NCBI GenBank assembly: GCA_019637585.1
Contig: JAHBVL010000014.1
Coordinates: 1-64,000, forward strand
Length of the DNA stretch: 64,000 bases
Origin: Thermomicrobiales bacterium
GTDB taxonomy: Bacteria > Chloroflexota > Chloroflexia > Thermomicrobiales > UBA6265
Reading direction: 5' to 3'
Part shown: positions 53,213 to 61,168 of the stretch, piece after piece
Position numbering within the stretch: position 1 is the stretch's first letter
Layout of the letters: every line of letters begins with the position of its first letter
Notes under the pieces: model-generated
What the model was told of the DNA's origin: nothing
What the model saw: the letters and a program-made list of their open reading frames with translations, nothing else
The model's database searches: none
Translations under genes and position numbers: made by a program

Positions 53213-54578
53213 GATTGCTGTCCTGTCCAGATGTTTGAGCGTAAATGGCGCGAATGCGCTCCATGCGCTCTCTCAAATCGGCTTCGAGACCCCGATCGGT
53301 CGGATGATAGTAGCGGCGGCCTTCCAGATTCTCCGGGAGGTTCTGCTGACCGACGATGCCTTCGTCGAAATCGTGCGCGTAGCGGTAGCCCTTCCCATAA
53401 CCGAGCTCTTTCATCATCCGCGTCGGCGCATTGCGGAGGTGGACCGGTACCGGATCGTTGCGCGTGTTGGCGACATCGGAAAGGGCTTCGCCATAGGCGC
53501 GGTAGAGCGCGTTGCTCTTGGGCGCCAGTGCGAGATAGACCGCCGCTTCGGCCAACGCCAGCGCTCCTTCCGGCATGCCGATGAAGTGAATCGCCTGCTG
53601 CGCGGCCATGGTCAGGGGCAACGCCTGCGGATCGGCCATGCCGACGTCCTCGGAGGCGAAGCGAACCAACCGGCGCGCGACATAGAGGGGATCGTCGCCG
53701 CGTTCGAGCATGCGAGCCAGCCAGTAGAGCGCTGCGTCCGGATCGGAGCCGCGCAGGGTCTTGTGCAAAGCGGAAATAGCGTCGTAGTGATCCTCGCCCG
53801 ACTTGTCGTAGGTGGCGGCTCGCCGCTGGGCCGCTTCCTGGACGAGCTCGATGGTGATCGTCGTCCCGCCTGTTTTGACGCCTGCCGATGCGTATTCGAG
53901 GGTGTTCAGCGCGAACCGGGCGTCACCGTTGGCGATGTTGACCAGAAAGTCGATCGCATCCTCATCGATGGAGAGGTGTTGCCTGCCCAGTCCTCGCTCC
54001 TCATCGCCCAGCGCCCGGATCACGAGCTGGCGGATCACCTCGTCGGTGAGGGCGTGCAGCACGATGACCCGCGACCGGGAGAGGAGCGGGGAATTGACCT
54101 CGAACGATGGGTTCTCGGTTGTCGCGCCGATCAACAGAATCGTGCCATCTTCGACGTAGGGGAGGATGGCGTCCTGCTGGGCTTTGTTGAAGCGGTGGAT
54201 TTCGTCGATGAAGAGGACGGTGCGCTGACCGTGCATGCCCAGCCGTTCCGACGCCTCCTTGACCGCGGCGCGCAGGTCGGCCACTCCGGAAGAGACCGCG
54301 CTGACCGAGACGAAATGGGCTTTGGTCGTCGAGGCGATGATCCTGGCCAGGGTTGTTTTGCCTGAACCGGGTGGTCCCCAAAGGATGATCGATGAAAGCC
54401 GGTCCTGTTCGATCGCACGCCGGAGCAGGGTGCCTTCGCCGACCAGAGCGTCGTGACCGGCGAGCTCATCGAGCGCTCTCGGGCGCATCCGGGCCGCAAG
54501 CGGCGCCCGCGACTCGAGAATGCGATCCCGGTTCGCGCTGAACAGATCGGCGCCCTGGTCAGGAGCTGGACGGGCCAA
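53205..54578 (-). CDS. rarA: Replication-associated recombination protein RarA (MgsA/WRNIP1 family)
   Basis: AAA+ ATPase acting at stalled replication forks. It has 457 residues. Walker A GPPGSGKTT, Walker B VLFIDEIHRF, sensor 1 IGATTENPSFE, and the C-terminal tetramerisation domain (SALHKTLRGSDPDAALYWLARM, VGMADPQALPLTMAAQQA) are typical. It lies 12 nt downstream of a small coiled-coil gene and overlaps rph. Confidence 0.93.
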   Translation of the reverse strand: MARPAPDQGADLFSANRDRILESRAPLAARMRPRALDELAGHDALVGEGTLLRRAIEQDRLSSIILWGPPGSGKTTLARIIASTTKAHFVSVSAVSSGVADLRAAVKEASERLGMHGQRTVLFIDEIHRFNKAQQDAILPYVEDGTILLIGATTENPSFEVNSPLLSRSRVIVLHALTDEVIRQLVIRALGDEERGLGRQHLSIDEDAIDFLVNIANGDARFALNTLEYASAGVKTGGTTITIELVQEAAQRRAATYDKSGEDHYDAISALHKTLRGSDPDAALYWLARMLERGDDPLYVARRLVRFASEDVGMADPQALPLTMAAQQAIHFIGMPEGALALAEAAVYLALAPKSNALYRAYGEALSDVANTRNDPVPVHLRNAPTRMMKELGYGKGYRYAHDFDEGIVGQQNLPENLEGRRYYHPTDRGLEADLRERMERIRAIYAQTSGQDSNRD

Positions 54579-54590
54579 GGAAGGAACTGC

Positions 54591-54776
54591 TCATTCTCCC
54601 GAGGTGTCCTCGAGCGCGTCGATGCGGGCGTTGAGCTCGGCGATGCGAGCCTCGGCTTCGATGTTGGATTGGACGTTGAGCGCGGCCATGTCCTCCAGCA
54701 GCTCCTCCAACCGGTCGAGCTGGTCATAGAGCTGGTATGTATCGGTGTCGTCGGGTTGGGACGTTCGTTTTGCCAT
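54591..54776 (-). CDS. Small coiled-coil protein, hypothetical
   Basis: 61 residues. Residues 15-58 form an acidic heptad-type helix (YDQLDRLEELLEDMAALNVQS, IAELNARIDALED). It has no cysteine or membrane span. It is sandwiched in the operon with 12-nt gaps on each side, between the polytopic membrane protein and rarA. No family recognised; it may be an adaptor or oligomerisation peptide for one of these neighbours. Confidence 0.6.
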   Translation of the reverse strand: MAKRTSQPDDTDTYQLYDQLDRLEELLEDMAALNVQSNIEAEARIAELNARIDALEDTSGE

Positions 54777-54788
54777 ATCGGAGTATCG

Positions 54789-55736
54789 CTACTTCGTCAC
54801 GATCAGAATGGCCAGGGCGATAGCGCCGATGATGGCATATTCGAGAAGATCGCGAGACCGCACCACACCGCGCTGCACCTGGGTGACCAGTACACCAGCG
54901 ATGATGTAGAAGCAGACCAGCAGAACTCCTCCGCCGGTGTAGCCATAGGTCTGCCACCAACTGAGGAAGACGAGCGCCAGCGCCATCATCCAGGCGCCGA
55001 GCGCCGCGTAACCAACCCGCCGCGGCAGCGAGGTCTCGGCGCGCTCCAGCGATTCGAGCAGCAGCAGGAAACTGAGAATGGCGACGAGTGGAGCGCCGGC
55101 CCAGAGCGACATCTTATTCAGATAGACCGCCGTCAGTCCAATGAATGCCACCACATGAATGACGACGGTGTGCACCGCGGAAGCGGTGCGATAGGTCGTT
55201 TCGGTAGCGTCGTCGAGAAGATCCCGGGCCAGCAATGACCCGCCGACGGAAAAAAGCGCGACCAGCGGCCCGACGACAAACATCGCGGTGTTATGGAGTG
55301 TGGCGACGAGCAGAATCGACCCGGCCATACCGGCAACCGGCACAATCCAGGCGGTGGCATGTTCCCGCTTGACACGCGGATGTCCCAGCGCGGCAGCGGC
55401 TCGGGCCGCGGACCACTCGGAATACTGGGCGCCAAACGCAATGGCTGCGGTGAAAACAATCGCCAGTCCCCAGAAAAGGGGACCGGTGGTTTCCGTCGCC
55501 GGCACCCCCGTGGCGGTTTCCTGTTCGCGGACAGCCACAATCGCCAGCACGAGAAGGAACGCCGCCGCGATCAGACTGACGACAATGCCCTGCCCGTAGA
55601 CCGGCTGGCGTGCCTGTTCGATTGTTGCACCCACGGGCGTGTCGATGCCCCTGGTTACCTGCCCGTTTTCTTCCTGTGTCGGCTCCATTGCGGACAACGG
55701 TCCCGCGGAGTCGTAGAGCCTGGCATCGGCCATCAT
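54789..55736 (-). CDS. Polytopic membrane protein, hypothetical
   Basis: 315 residues with about eight hydrophobic spans (first near 50-68, last near 293-313) after a polar N-terminus of about 45 residues. No recognised family or catalytic motif. GGAGG lies about 10 nt before the first ATG; a second ATG (55688) is possible. It is in the same direction as tsaC and uvrC upstream and the coiled-coil/rarA genes downstream. Its link to DNA repair is positional only. Confidence 0.6.
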   Translation of the reverse strand: MMADARLYDSAGPLSAMEPTQEENGQVTRGIDTPVGATIEQARQPVYGQGIVVSLIAAAFLLVLAIVAVREQETATGVPATETTGPLFWGLAIVFTAAIAFGAQYSEWSAARAAAALGHPRVKREHATAWIVPVAGMAGSILLVATLHNTAMFVVGPLVALFSVGGSLLARDLLDDATETTYRTASAVHTVVIHVVAFIGLTAVYLNKMSLWAGAPLVAILSFLLLLESLERAETSLPRRVGYAALGAWMMALALVFLSWWQTYGYTGGGVLLVCFYIIAGVLVTQVQRGVVRSRDLLEYAIIGAIALAILIVTK

Positions 55737-55789
55737 CTAGTCACGACCTCCCCATTCGGCCGCATTCTGCCCGGTTCAACTGCGAGAAA

Positions 55790-56464
55790 TCATTCTCGTT
55801 CAGTTCCATTCTCCCACGCCAGACGAATCGTGACCTCTTCAACGGGCCCGGAACGAAGAATTTCGAGCGAATTCCCCTCTGCGGCAACGATCGTCGACGC
55901 CCGTCCACCCGGCGCAACACCTCCATCGAGAACGAAATCGACACGATCGCCGAGGGCCGCGACGACGTCCGCGGCATGGAGCGCTGGTGGCTCGTTGCTT
56001 CGATTGGCGCTCGTACAGGCGACAGCCCCTCCCGCCCGGTCAATGACCTCGATGGCCAGTGGGTGATTGGGAATGCGCACGGCAATGGTCATGTTGTTGC
56101 TGACAACGCCATCCGGCAACGAGCGATTCGACGGCAGGACAAACGTCACCGCGCCGGGCCAGAAACGATCGAGCAGCGACTGGAGCCGGCCGCTCACCCG
56201 GGGAGTCAGCTGGTGGAGCGCATCGATCGAGGAGATGAGGATGGGGAGCTTTCGTTCCGCGTCTCGTCCCTTGATGTCGAAAATGCGGTCGATCGCCTCC
56301 GGGTGAGCCAGCGATGCGGCGAGACCATAGACGGTGTCGGTGGGAAAGGCGACGACATGTCCAAGAAGCAGCTCCTCCGCCGCCCACTCGATCGCGTGCG
56401 GTGAGGAGGAGGAGAGTACTGCCGGACGGTTGTGCCGGGCGAAGGAACCGTGCTGGTCTTCCAT
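55790..56464 (-). CDS. tsaC: Threonylcarbamoyl-AMP synthase (TsaC/YrdC/Sua5)
   Basis: Makes threonylcarbamoyl-AMP for the t6A modification of tRNA position 37. It has 224 residues: a stand-alone YrdC domain without the Sua5 C-terminal domain. Motifs: VVAFPTDTVYGLAAS, the substrate-binding KGRDAERKLP, RFWPGAVTFVLPS, VRIPNHPLA and CTSANRSNEPPA. It starts 15 nt after uvrC and is coexpressed with it. Confidence 0.92.
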   Translation of the reverse strand: MEDQHGSFARHNRPAVLSSSSPHAIEWAAEELLLGHVVAFPTDTVYGLAASLAHPEAIDRIFDIKGRDAERKLPILISSIDALHQLTPRVSGRLQSLLDRFWPGAVTFVLPSNRSLPDGVVSNNMTIAVRIPNHPLAIEVIDRAGGAVACTSANRSNEPPALHAADVVAALGDRVDFVLDGGVAPGGRASTIVAAEGNSLEILRSGPVEEVTIRLAWENGTERE

Positions 56465-56479
56465 GAAACGGGCTCCTCG

Positions 56480-58315
56480 CTAGAGCGACGCCTTGATCTG
56501 AGCGGCCAGAGACTGCGAGATGCCCTCGACGGCTGCAAGCTCAGATTCTGACGCATCCCGAATCGCTCTGACCGAGCCGAATTTCCGGATCAGCGCCCTG
56601 CGACGCTTTGGCCCCACACCCGGGATGGCGTCCAGGCTGGAGGAGAACGAGCTTTTCGTTCGTTTCTGGCGATGGAAGGTCACCGCGAAGCGGTGGGCCT
56701 CGTCCCGAACCCGCTGGACGAGAAAGAGCGCCTGGGAATCGCGAGGCAGAATCACGGGAAACGACTGTCCCGGCAGGAAGAGCTCCTCGTTCTCCTTGGC
56801 CAGCCCGACAATCGGAACGGTCATGCCTGCGGCCTGCAGCGCTTCCAGAGCGGCGTTGAGCTGCCCCTTCCCCCCGTCGATGATCACCAGGTCGGGAAGC
56901 TCGGCCCATTTCGATTCATCGTTTTCGTGTTCCTCGGCGGCGCGTCGAAACCGCCGCCCGACGACTTCTTTCATCATGGCGAAGTCGTTGCTGCCCTCGA
57001 CCGTCTTGACCGTGAATTTCCGGTACTCCTTCTTGGCCGGCCGGCCCTCGACGAAGACGACCATGCTGGCCACTGGGTTGGTGCCATGCAGATTGGAGAT
57101 GTCGAAGCACTCGATTCGTCGTGGCAAGCGGGGAAGATCGAGGCTTTCAGCTAGCTCCGTCAAGGCTGCTGTCATCTTCATCTCGTCGGAGAGGAACTTG
57201 ATGCGGTTTTGTTCCAGGTTGTCGACAGCGCTTTTCGACACCATCTGAATCAGGCCGCGCTTGTGGCCTCGCTGAGGCACGATCATCTCGACCCGGCCGT
57301 TCCGCCGTTCCTGCAGCCAGTCGTTGATCATCGGAAGATCCTGCTCCGGCGGTGTGTGCTGCAGATAAAGGATCGGTGGAACCATCGCGGCATCCGCGTA
57401 GAACTGCTCGATAAAACCACCGACGATCTCATTCGGGGTGTCCTCGATTCTGGCCTGCATGGGAAAGAACTCGGAGCCGAGCAGCTTGCCATTTCGCAGG
57501 AATGCCACCTGCACGCCGGCGTCGCCGCCATCCCCCTGAGCGACGGCGATGATGTCGGCATTCGTTCCTGAGGCGCTGACCACTTTCTGGCGTTCCAGCA
57601 CGTGCTTGACCGCTTCGATCCGGTCGCGAACCTCGGCGGCCCGTTCGAAGTTCCAGGCGTCGGCCGCTTCCCGCATTTCCGTTTCGAGCGGAATGAGAAT
57701 CTCGTCGCCGCGACCGCTGAGAAAGAGCTCCGCCGACTCGATAGCCCTCAGATACTCCTCATGGCTCGTCGCACCGATGCACGGAGCCAGGCACTGTTTT
57801 ATGTGGTAGTAGAGGCAAACCTGTTCATTGCCGGTGATCTTCTGTTCGCACTTCCGGTACGGGAATAGGCGATTGAGCAGGTTGAGCGCCTTGTACGCCG
57901 ACCCGGCCGATGTGTATGGCCCGAAGTAGCGGCCACCATCGTTGACGATGCGGCGAGTAGAGATGATGCGTGGCCATTCCTCACTGGTGATCTTGATGTA
58001 CGGGAACGTTTTGCTGTCTTTCAGCATCACGTTGTACTTCGGCAGGAGTTTCTTGATCAGCTCGTTTTCTAGGATGAGCGCCTCGGTGTTGGAATCGGTG
58101 CGGATCACCTCGAAATCGACGACGTGGCTGACCAGCTCACGCGTTTTCGGGTCCATGCCGCGCGTCGATTGGAAATAGGAGCGCACCCGATTGCGCAACG
58201 CCTGTGCCTTGCCGACATAGATCACCGTGCCCTCAGCATTCTTCAGCTGATAGATGCCCGGAGCGAGTGGGAGCGCGGCAAGACGGGATTTGAGATCGGG
58301 GGGGAAGGTCGTCAT
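56480..58315 (-). CDS. uvrC: Excinuclease ABC subunit C
   Basis: Dual-incision nuclease of nucleotide excision repair. It has 611 residues, full length. The GIY-YIG domain (GIYQLKNAEGTVIYVGKA, about 20-37) is followed by a UVR domain (AWNFERAAEVRDRIEAV), the RNase H-like 5' nuclease domain (RRIECFDISNLHGTNPVAS, DLVIIDGGKGQL) and a C-terminal tandem helix-hairpin-helix (IPGVGPKRRRALIRKFGS). A TATAAT box lies 9 nt before the ATG, with no Shine-Dalgarno, so the mRNA is likely leaderless. First gene of the run to rph. Confidence 0.95.
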   Translation of the reverse strand: MTTFPPDLKSRLAALPLAPGIYQLKNAEGTVIYVGKAQALRNRVRSYFQSTRGMDPKTRELVSHVVDFEVIRTDSNTEALILENELIKKLLPKYNVMLKDSKTFPYIKITSEEWPRIISTRRIVNDGGRYFGPYTSAGSAYKALNLLNRLFPYRKCEQKITGNEQVCLYYHIKQCLAPCIGATSHEEYLRAIESAELFLSGRGDEILIPLETEMREAADAWNFERAAEVRDRIEAVKHVLERQKVVSASGTNADIIAVAQGDGGDAGVQVAFLRNGKLLGSEFFPMQARIEDTPNEIVGGFIEQFYADAAMVPPILYLQHTPPEQDLPMINDWLQERRNGRVEMIVPQRGHKRGLIQMVSKSAVDNLEQNRIKFLSDEMKMTAALTELAESLDLPRLPRRIECFDISNLHGTNPVASMVVFVEGRPAKKEYRKFTVKTVEGSNDFAMMKEVVGRRFRRAAEEHENDESKWAELPDLVIIDGGKGQLNAALEALQAAGMTVPIVGLAKENEELFLPGQSFPVILPRDSQALFLVQRVRDEAHRFAVTFHRQKRTKSSFSSSLDAIPGVGPKRRRALIRKFGSVRAIRDASESELAAVEGISQSLAAQIKASL

Positions 58316-58324
58316 AACTCGTCA

Positions 58325-58330
58325 ATTATA
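58325..58330 (-). promoter_or_regulatory. TATAAT -10 box of uvrC
   Basis: A perfect minus-strand TATAAT ends 9 nt before the uvrC ATG, which puts the transcription start about 2-4 nt before the initiation codon. The -35 region is weak (TTGTCT lies 21 bp upstream, too far). Confidence 0.65.
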
Positions 58331-58397
58331 TGCGGAGGGATGAGGCAGAGGAGACAAAAAGGCGAGAAGGCGGAAGGGTGGGGGAGGCGAGGAGCGC

Positions 58398-59150
58398 GGG
58401 TCTCGCGGAGGAGATGTCGAGCAATAGCGCGAGTCGTTCGGCCGCCCGCCCGGCCGTAAACGGGCCGGGCTCACAGTGCGATGGTCCTCTGGACCTCGGG
58501 ATGTGCCCCCTCACTTCCGGACACTTTGATTCTGGGGCTGTGGTTGCGGGCGCTTCGACCCCATTCCCTCATCCCCGGCCCTTCTCCCGACCGCGGGAGA
58601 AGGGTGCCGTCCCCCAAAAAACAAGCGGACCTTGGTGTCACCTTATCAACTTTCCCCGCAATTTCTGGGCCCAAACGCAAAGTGTCCGGAAGTGAGGGAT
58701 GTGCCCCGGAGGGGCATTGCACAGTGAGCGGTGCCGTTTCACGGCACTGCGGGTCTCGCGGAGGATCTGTCGATCGACAACACGACTCATTCGGACGCCC
58801 GCCCCGCCGTAGACGACCGGGCTCACAGTGCGATGGTCCTCCGGGCCGCAAGGGGCTGTGCCCCGGAGGGGCATCGCACCGTGAGCGGTGCCGTTTTACG
58901 GCACTGCGGGTCTCGCGGAGGAGCTGGCGAGCAATAGCGCGAGTCGTTCGGACGCCCGCCCGGCCGTAAACGGACCGGGCTCACAGAGCGATGGTCCTCC
59001 GGACCTCGGGATGTGCCCCGCAGGGGCATCGCACAGTGAGCGGTGCCGTTTCACGGCACTGCGGATCTCGCGGAGGAGCTGGCGATCGATAGCACGGGAC
59101 CACGCGGCCATCAACAGGCCCGTAGTGCGACGGTCCTCCAAACCCACGAC
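58398..59150. repeat. Tandem array of about 155-bp REP-like units
   Basis: The phrase (G)GGTCTCGCGGAGGA recurs at 58398, 58751, 58908 and (as GGATCTCGCGG) 59062. The spacings are 155 bp (after removing the inserted element and its 7-bp duplication), 157 and 154. Each complete unit holds three hairpins: GTGCCGTTTCACGGCAC (e.g. 58731-58747, 58888-58904, 59043-59059), a GCCCGGCCGTAAACGGGCCGGG-type stem, and TGCCCCGGAGGGGCA. No ORF in it is credible. The array leads directly into an IS200-like/RAYT gene, and a further unit follows that gene. The rest of the 58316-59192 gap holds no gene. Confidence 0.8.
58508..58698. mobile_element. 191-bp MITE with perfect 21-bp terminal inverted repeats
   Basis: Starts CCCTCACTTCCGGACACTTT (plus G) and ends with its exact inverse complement (58678-58698). 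It is flanked by the direct repeat ATGTGCC (58501-58507 and 58699-58705); the boundary is ambiguous by a few bases, so the duplication may be 7, 9 or 11 bp. Removing the element plus one 7-bp duplication restores the 155-bp period of the surrounding array, independent proof of insertion. It has no coding capacity; the interior contains a CCCTTCTCCCG/CGGGAGAAGGG hairpin. The transposase that moves it is not in the window. Confidence 0.85.
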
Positions 59151-59192
59151 TGTATGGGAAACTCCATTGCACTCGAACCGTTGGGAGGACAC

Positions 59193-59627
59193 ATGACTTG
59201 GTGGCGGCTGCACTACCACCTGATCTGGACAACTCGAGATCGATTGCCAGTCATTGATGAAGCTCGGTCCGAACTGCTGATGCGAGTGCTGCCAGGGCTC
59301 GCACGTCAAGACAGGTCGTTGATTCATGGCATCGGTTTGATGCCCGAGCATGTGCATGTCGCCATCTCTATCCCGCCCGCCGTCGCGATCGCCAAGGTTG
59401 TCAACCGGCTCAAGGGGTCGAGCAGTCATCTGATGTTCGACGAAGAGCGAGATACGGGCAACGACACCTGGCCGGGATGGGCCGAGGGATACGGCGTCCT
59501 GTCATTTCGCGAGAACGAGCTCAAGTCGGTCGTTCACTACGTCACGCACCAGCCAGAACATCACGCACACGACCGCCTGAGCGAGATGCTCGAGAACTGG
59601 GGTGGGAACGATACCCAGGAGCGTTGA
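59193..59627 (+). CDS. IS200-like Y1 transposase, probable REP-associated tyrosine transposase (RAYT)
   Basis: 144 residues of the Y1_Tnp family, which cuts single-stranded DNA through a phosphotyrosine. The N-terminus LHYHLIWTTRDRLPVI, the HUH motif HVHVAIS (His53, His55), WAEGYGVLSF, and the catalytic helix VVHYVTHQPEHH (Tyr116, Gln120) are all present, so the enzyme looks intact. GGGAGG lies 5 nt before the ATG. It has no tnpB partner. It is embedded in a REP-like array with hairpin units on both sides, the arrangement of RAYT genes that mobilise REP sequences, although IS200-type transposases also stand alone. Confidence 0.85.
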   Translation: MTWWRLHYHLIWTTRDRLPVIDEARSELLMRVLPGLARQDRSLIHGIGLMPEHVHVAISIPPAVAIAKVVNRLKGSSSHLMFDEERDTGNDTWPGWAEGYGVLSFRENELKSVVHYVTHQPEHHAHDRLSEMLENWGGNDTQER

Positions 59628-59636
59628 CGATTTGCC

Positions 59637-59790
59637 CCGGAGGGGCATTGCACTGTGAGCATTGCCGTTCTACGGCAATGCGGGCCTAGCGGAGACGATC
59701 GAACAACCGAGCGGGTCGCTCGGACGCCCGCCCGGCCGTAAACGGGCCGGGCTCACGGTGCCGTTTCACGGCACCGCGGGGCTCCTCGCG
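59637..59790. repeat. REP-like unit downstream of the transposase
   Basis: Begins with the GCCCCGGAGGGGCATTGCAC hairpin block, then a diverged ATTGCCGTTCTACGGCAAT hairpin, GCGGGCCTAGCGGAGA, the GCCCGGCCGTAAACGGGCCG stem and GGTGCCGTTTCACGGCACC. It is the same building block as the array upstream of the transposase, so the gene sits between repeat units. The following 126 bp to the next gene show nothing further that I can support. Confidence 0.75.
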
Positions 59791-59916
59791 ACAAACGTGG
59801 CCATATCCTAGTAATTAAGTCGGAATTGCGATAGGCTCTGCATCGGCGGAACGATCTTCGCCGTTTCGCAGTGATTTCGCCGCGGTTTGGCGGCGTATGT
59901 TCTGACAGGAGCGCTC

Positions 59917-60933
59917 ATGCACTCGCATCTTTCTCGACGTCGTCTTCTGGCCGGAAGCTCAGCTCTTGCCATGAGCTCGGTGCTGACTCGCCTCCAGGTT
60001 GCTTCCGCACAAGAGTCGACGCCTGGTGCTGGATTTCCGTTGACGATCACGCATGCCCTGGGAGAAACGGTGATCGAGGCGCCGCCGGAACGAATCGTGA
60101 CCCTCAGCTGGATCAATCAGGATATCGTCATCGCCCTGGGCAAGATCCCCGTTGGGGTGCCGCTGGTCACCTGGGGAGCGGATGAAAGCGGACTGCATCC
60201 GTGGACGCACGCTGCGCTCGGCGACGCCGAGCTTCCAGTCCTGCTGGAAACGGACCTCGAGATTCCGTTCGAGGCGATCGTGGAACTCGATCCCGACGTG
60301 ATCCTGGCGGTCTATTCCGGCATCACGGCCGATGAGTATCAGATTCTGTCCGGCATCGCCCCAACCGTCGCCTATCCCGAAGCGCCATTCGCCACGTCCT
60401 GGGAAGACGCCACGACGATCATCGGCGATGTCCTGGGTCTGCCGGCCGAAGCCGCTGCCCTGATCGATGAGACCCATGCTACGCTGGCGAATGCGTCGGT
60501 CGACCATCCGCAGATCGAAGGCAAGACCTTCGTCTATGGCAATGTCAGCACGGAGTCGTTCTTCATCTACACCGCCACCGACATCCGGGTCCAGCTCCTG
60601 GCGTCGATGGGGATGGTCCCGAGTCAGTACGTTCTCGATCTGTCCGAGCAGGCAGGTCCGGATGCGTTCTACGTCGAAGTCAGCCTGGAAGAGGCGGACA
60701 AGATCGACGGCGATATCGTTGTGTTCTGGTTTGGCAGTCAGGAAGAAGCAGACGCCGCGGCCGCCATGCCGATGGTGCAGCTGATTCCGGCCTTCCAGAA
60801 CGGCACCTATGTGGCGATCGTCGGGCAGCCGGAGGTCATGGCCAGCTCAGCGCCGTCGCCGCTGTCGATCCCCTTCATCATCGACACCTACGTGCCTCTG
60901 CTGGCCGCCGCCGCGGACAACGTCACGGCATAG
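59917..60933 (+). CDS. Periplasmic-binding protein of an iron-siderophore/cobalamin-type ABC importer
   Basis: 338 residues. Tat-like signal (LSRRRLLAGSSALAMSSV) then a class III binding protein of the FhuD/FepB/BtuF type (PPERIVTLSWINQDIVIALGKIPVGVP, FEAIVELDPDVILAVYSGITADEYQIL). The single long helix connecting two lobes fits the family. Ligand likely ferric siderophore, heme or cobalamin; no permease or ATPase adjoins. ATG 59917 has AGGAG 6 nt upstream. It is transcribed from beside the REP/transposase locus and ends in a hairpin-rich convergent region. Confidence 0.85.
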   Translation: MHSHLSRRRLLAGSSALAMSSVLTRLQVASAQESTPGAGFPLTITHALGETVIEAPPERIVTLSWINQDIVIALGKIPVGVPLVTWGADESGLHPWTHAALGDAELPVLLETDLEIPFEAIVELDPDVILAVYSGITADEYQILSGIAPTVAYPEAPFATSWEDATTIIGDVLGLPAEAAALIDETHATLANASVDHPQIEGKTFVYGNVSTESFFIYTATDIRVQLLASMGMVPSQYVLDLSEQAGPDAFYVEVSLEEADKIDGDIVVFWFGSQEEADAAAAMPMVQLIPAFQNGTYVAIVGQPEVMASSAPSPLSIPFIIDTYVPLLAAAADNVTA

Positions 60934-61007
60934 GAATCCTACGGCTCAAGCTAACGGCTAGAGGCGCGATTCTTCGCCGAGCGATTGAAGCGCAACCTGA
61001 CGTGGCT

Positions 61008-61062
61008 CGTGAGCGCGGCAATTGATTGCCGCGCTCACGCCCAGAAGTCCACTCAAGTGGAC
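61008..61062. terminator. Bidirectional hairpin cluster between convergent genes
   Basis: CGTGAGCGCGGCAAT (61008-61022) is a perfect inverse complement of 61025-61039. A second hairpin, GTCCACT/AGTGGAC (61047-61053, 61056-61062), follows 7 bp later. A third imperfect one (CCCGGC...GCCGGG) lies near 61110. They sit between the convergent binding-protein and permease genes. No T-runs are present, so termination may rely on Rho or on the paired structures. Confidence 0.55.
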
Positions 61063-61168
61063 TGATCGAGCGAGACAGTCCATTTCCAATGCACTTCGGT
61101 GATTCAGCCCGGCCACTTTCAGTGCCGGGCGGATCTGGACACGCCCTCGGCCATCTCCAGGCAAACTC

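Noticed and set aside
58481-58969. A 162-codon frame through the repeat array and MITE
   Set aside because: Built from repeat units and an inserted non-coding element; repetitive low-complexity translation.
58398-59150. Possible CRISPR array
   Set aside because: Repeat units are about 155 bp, adjoin without unique spacers and contain several hairpins; no cas genes are near.
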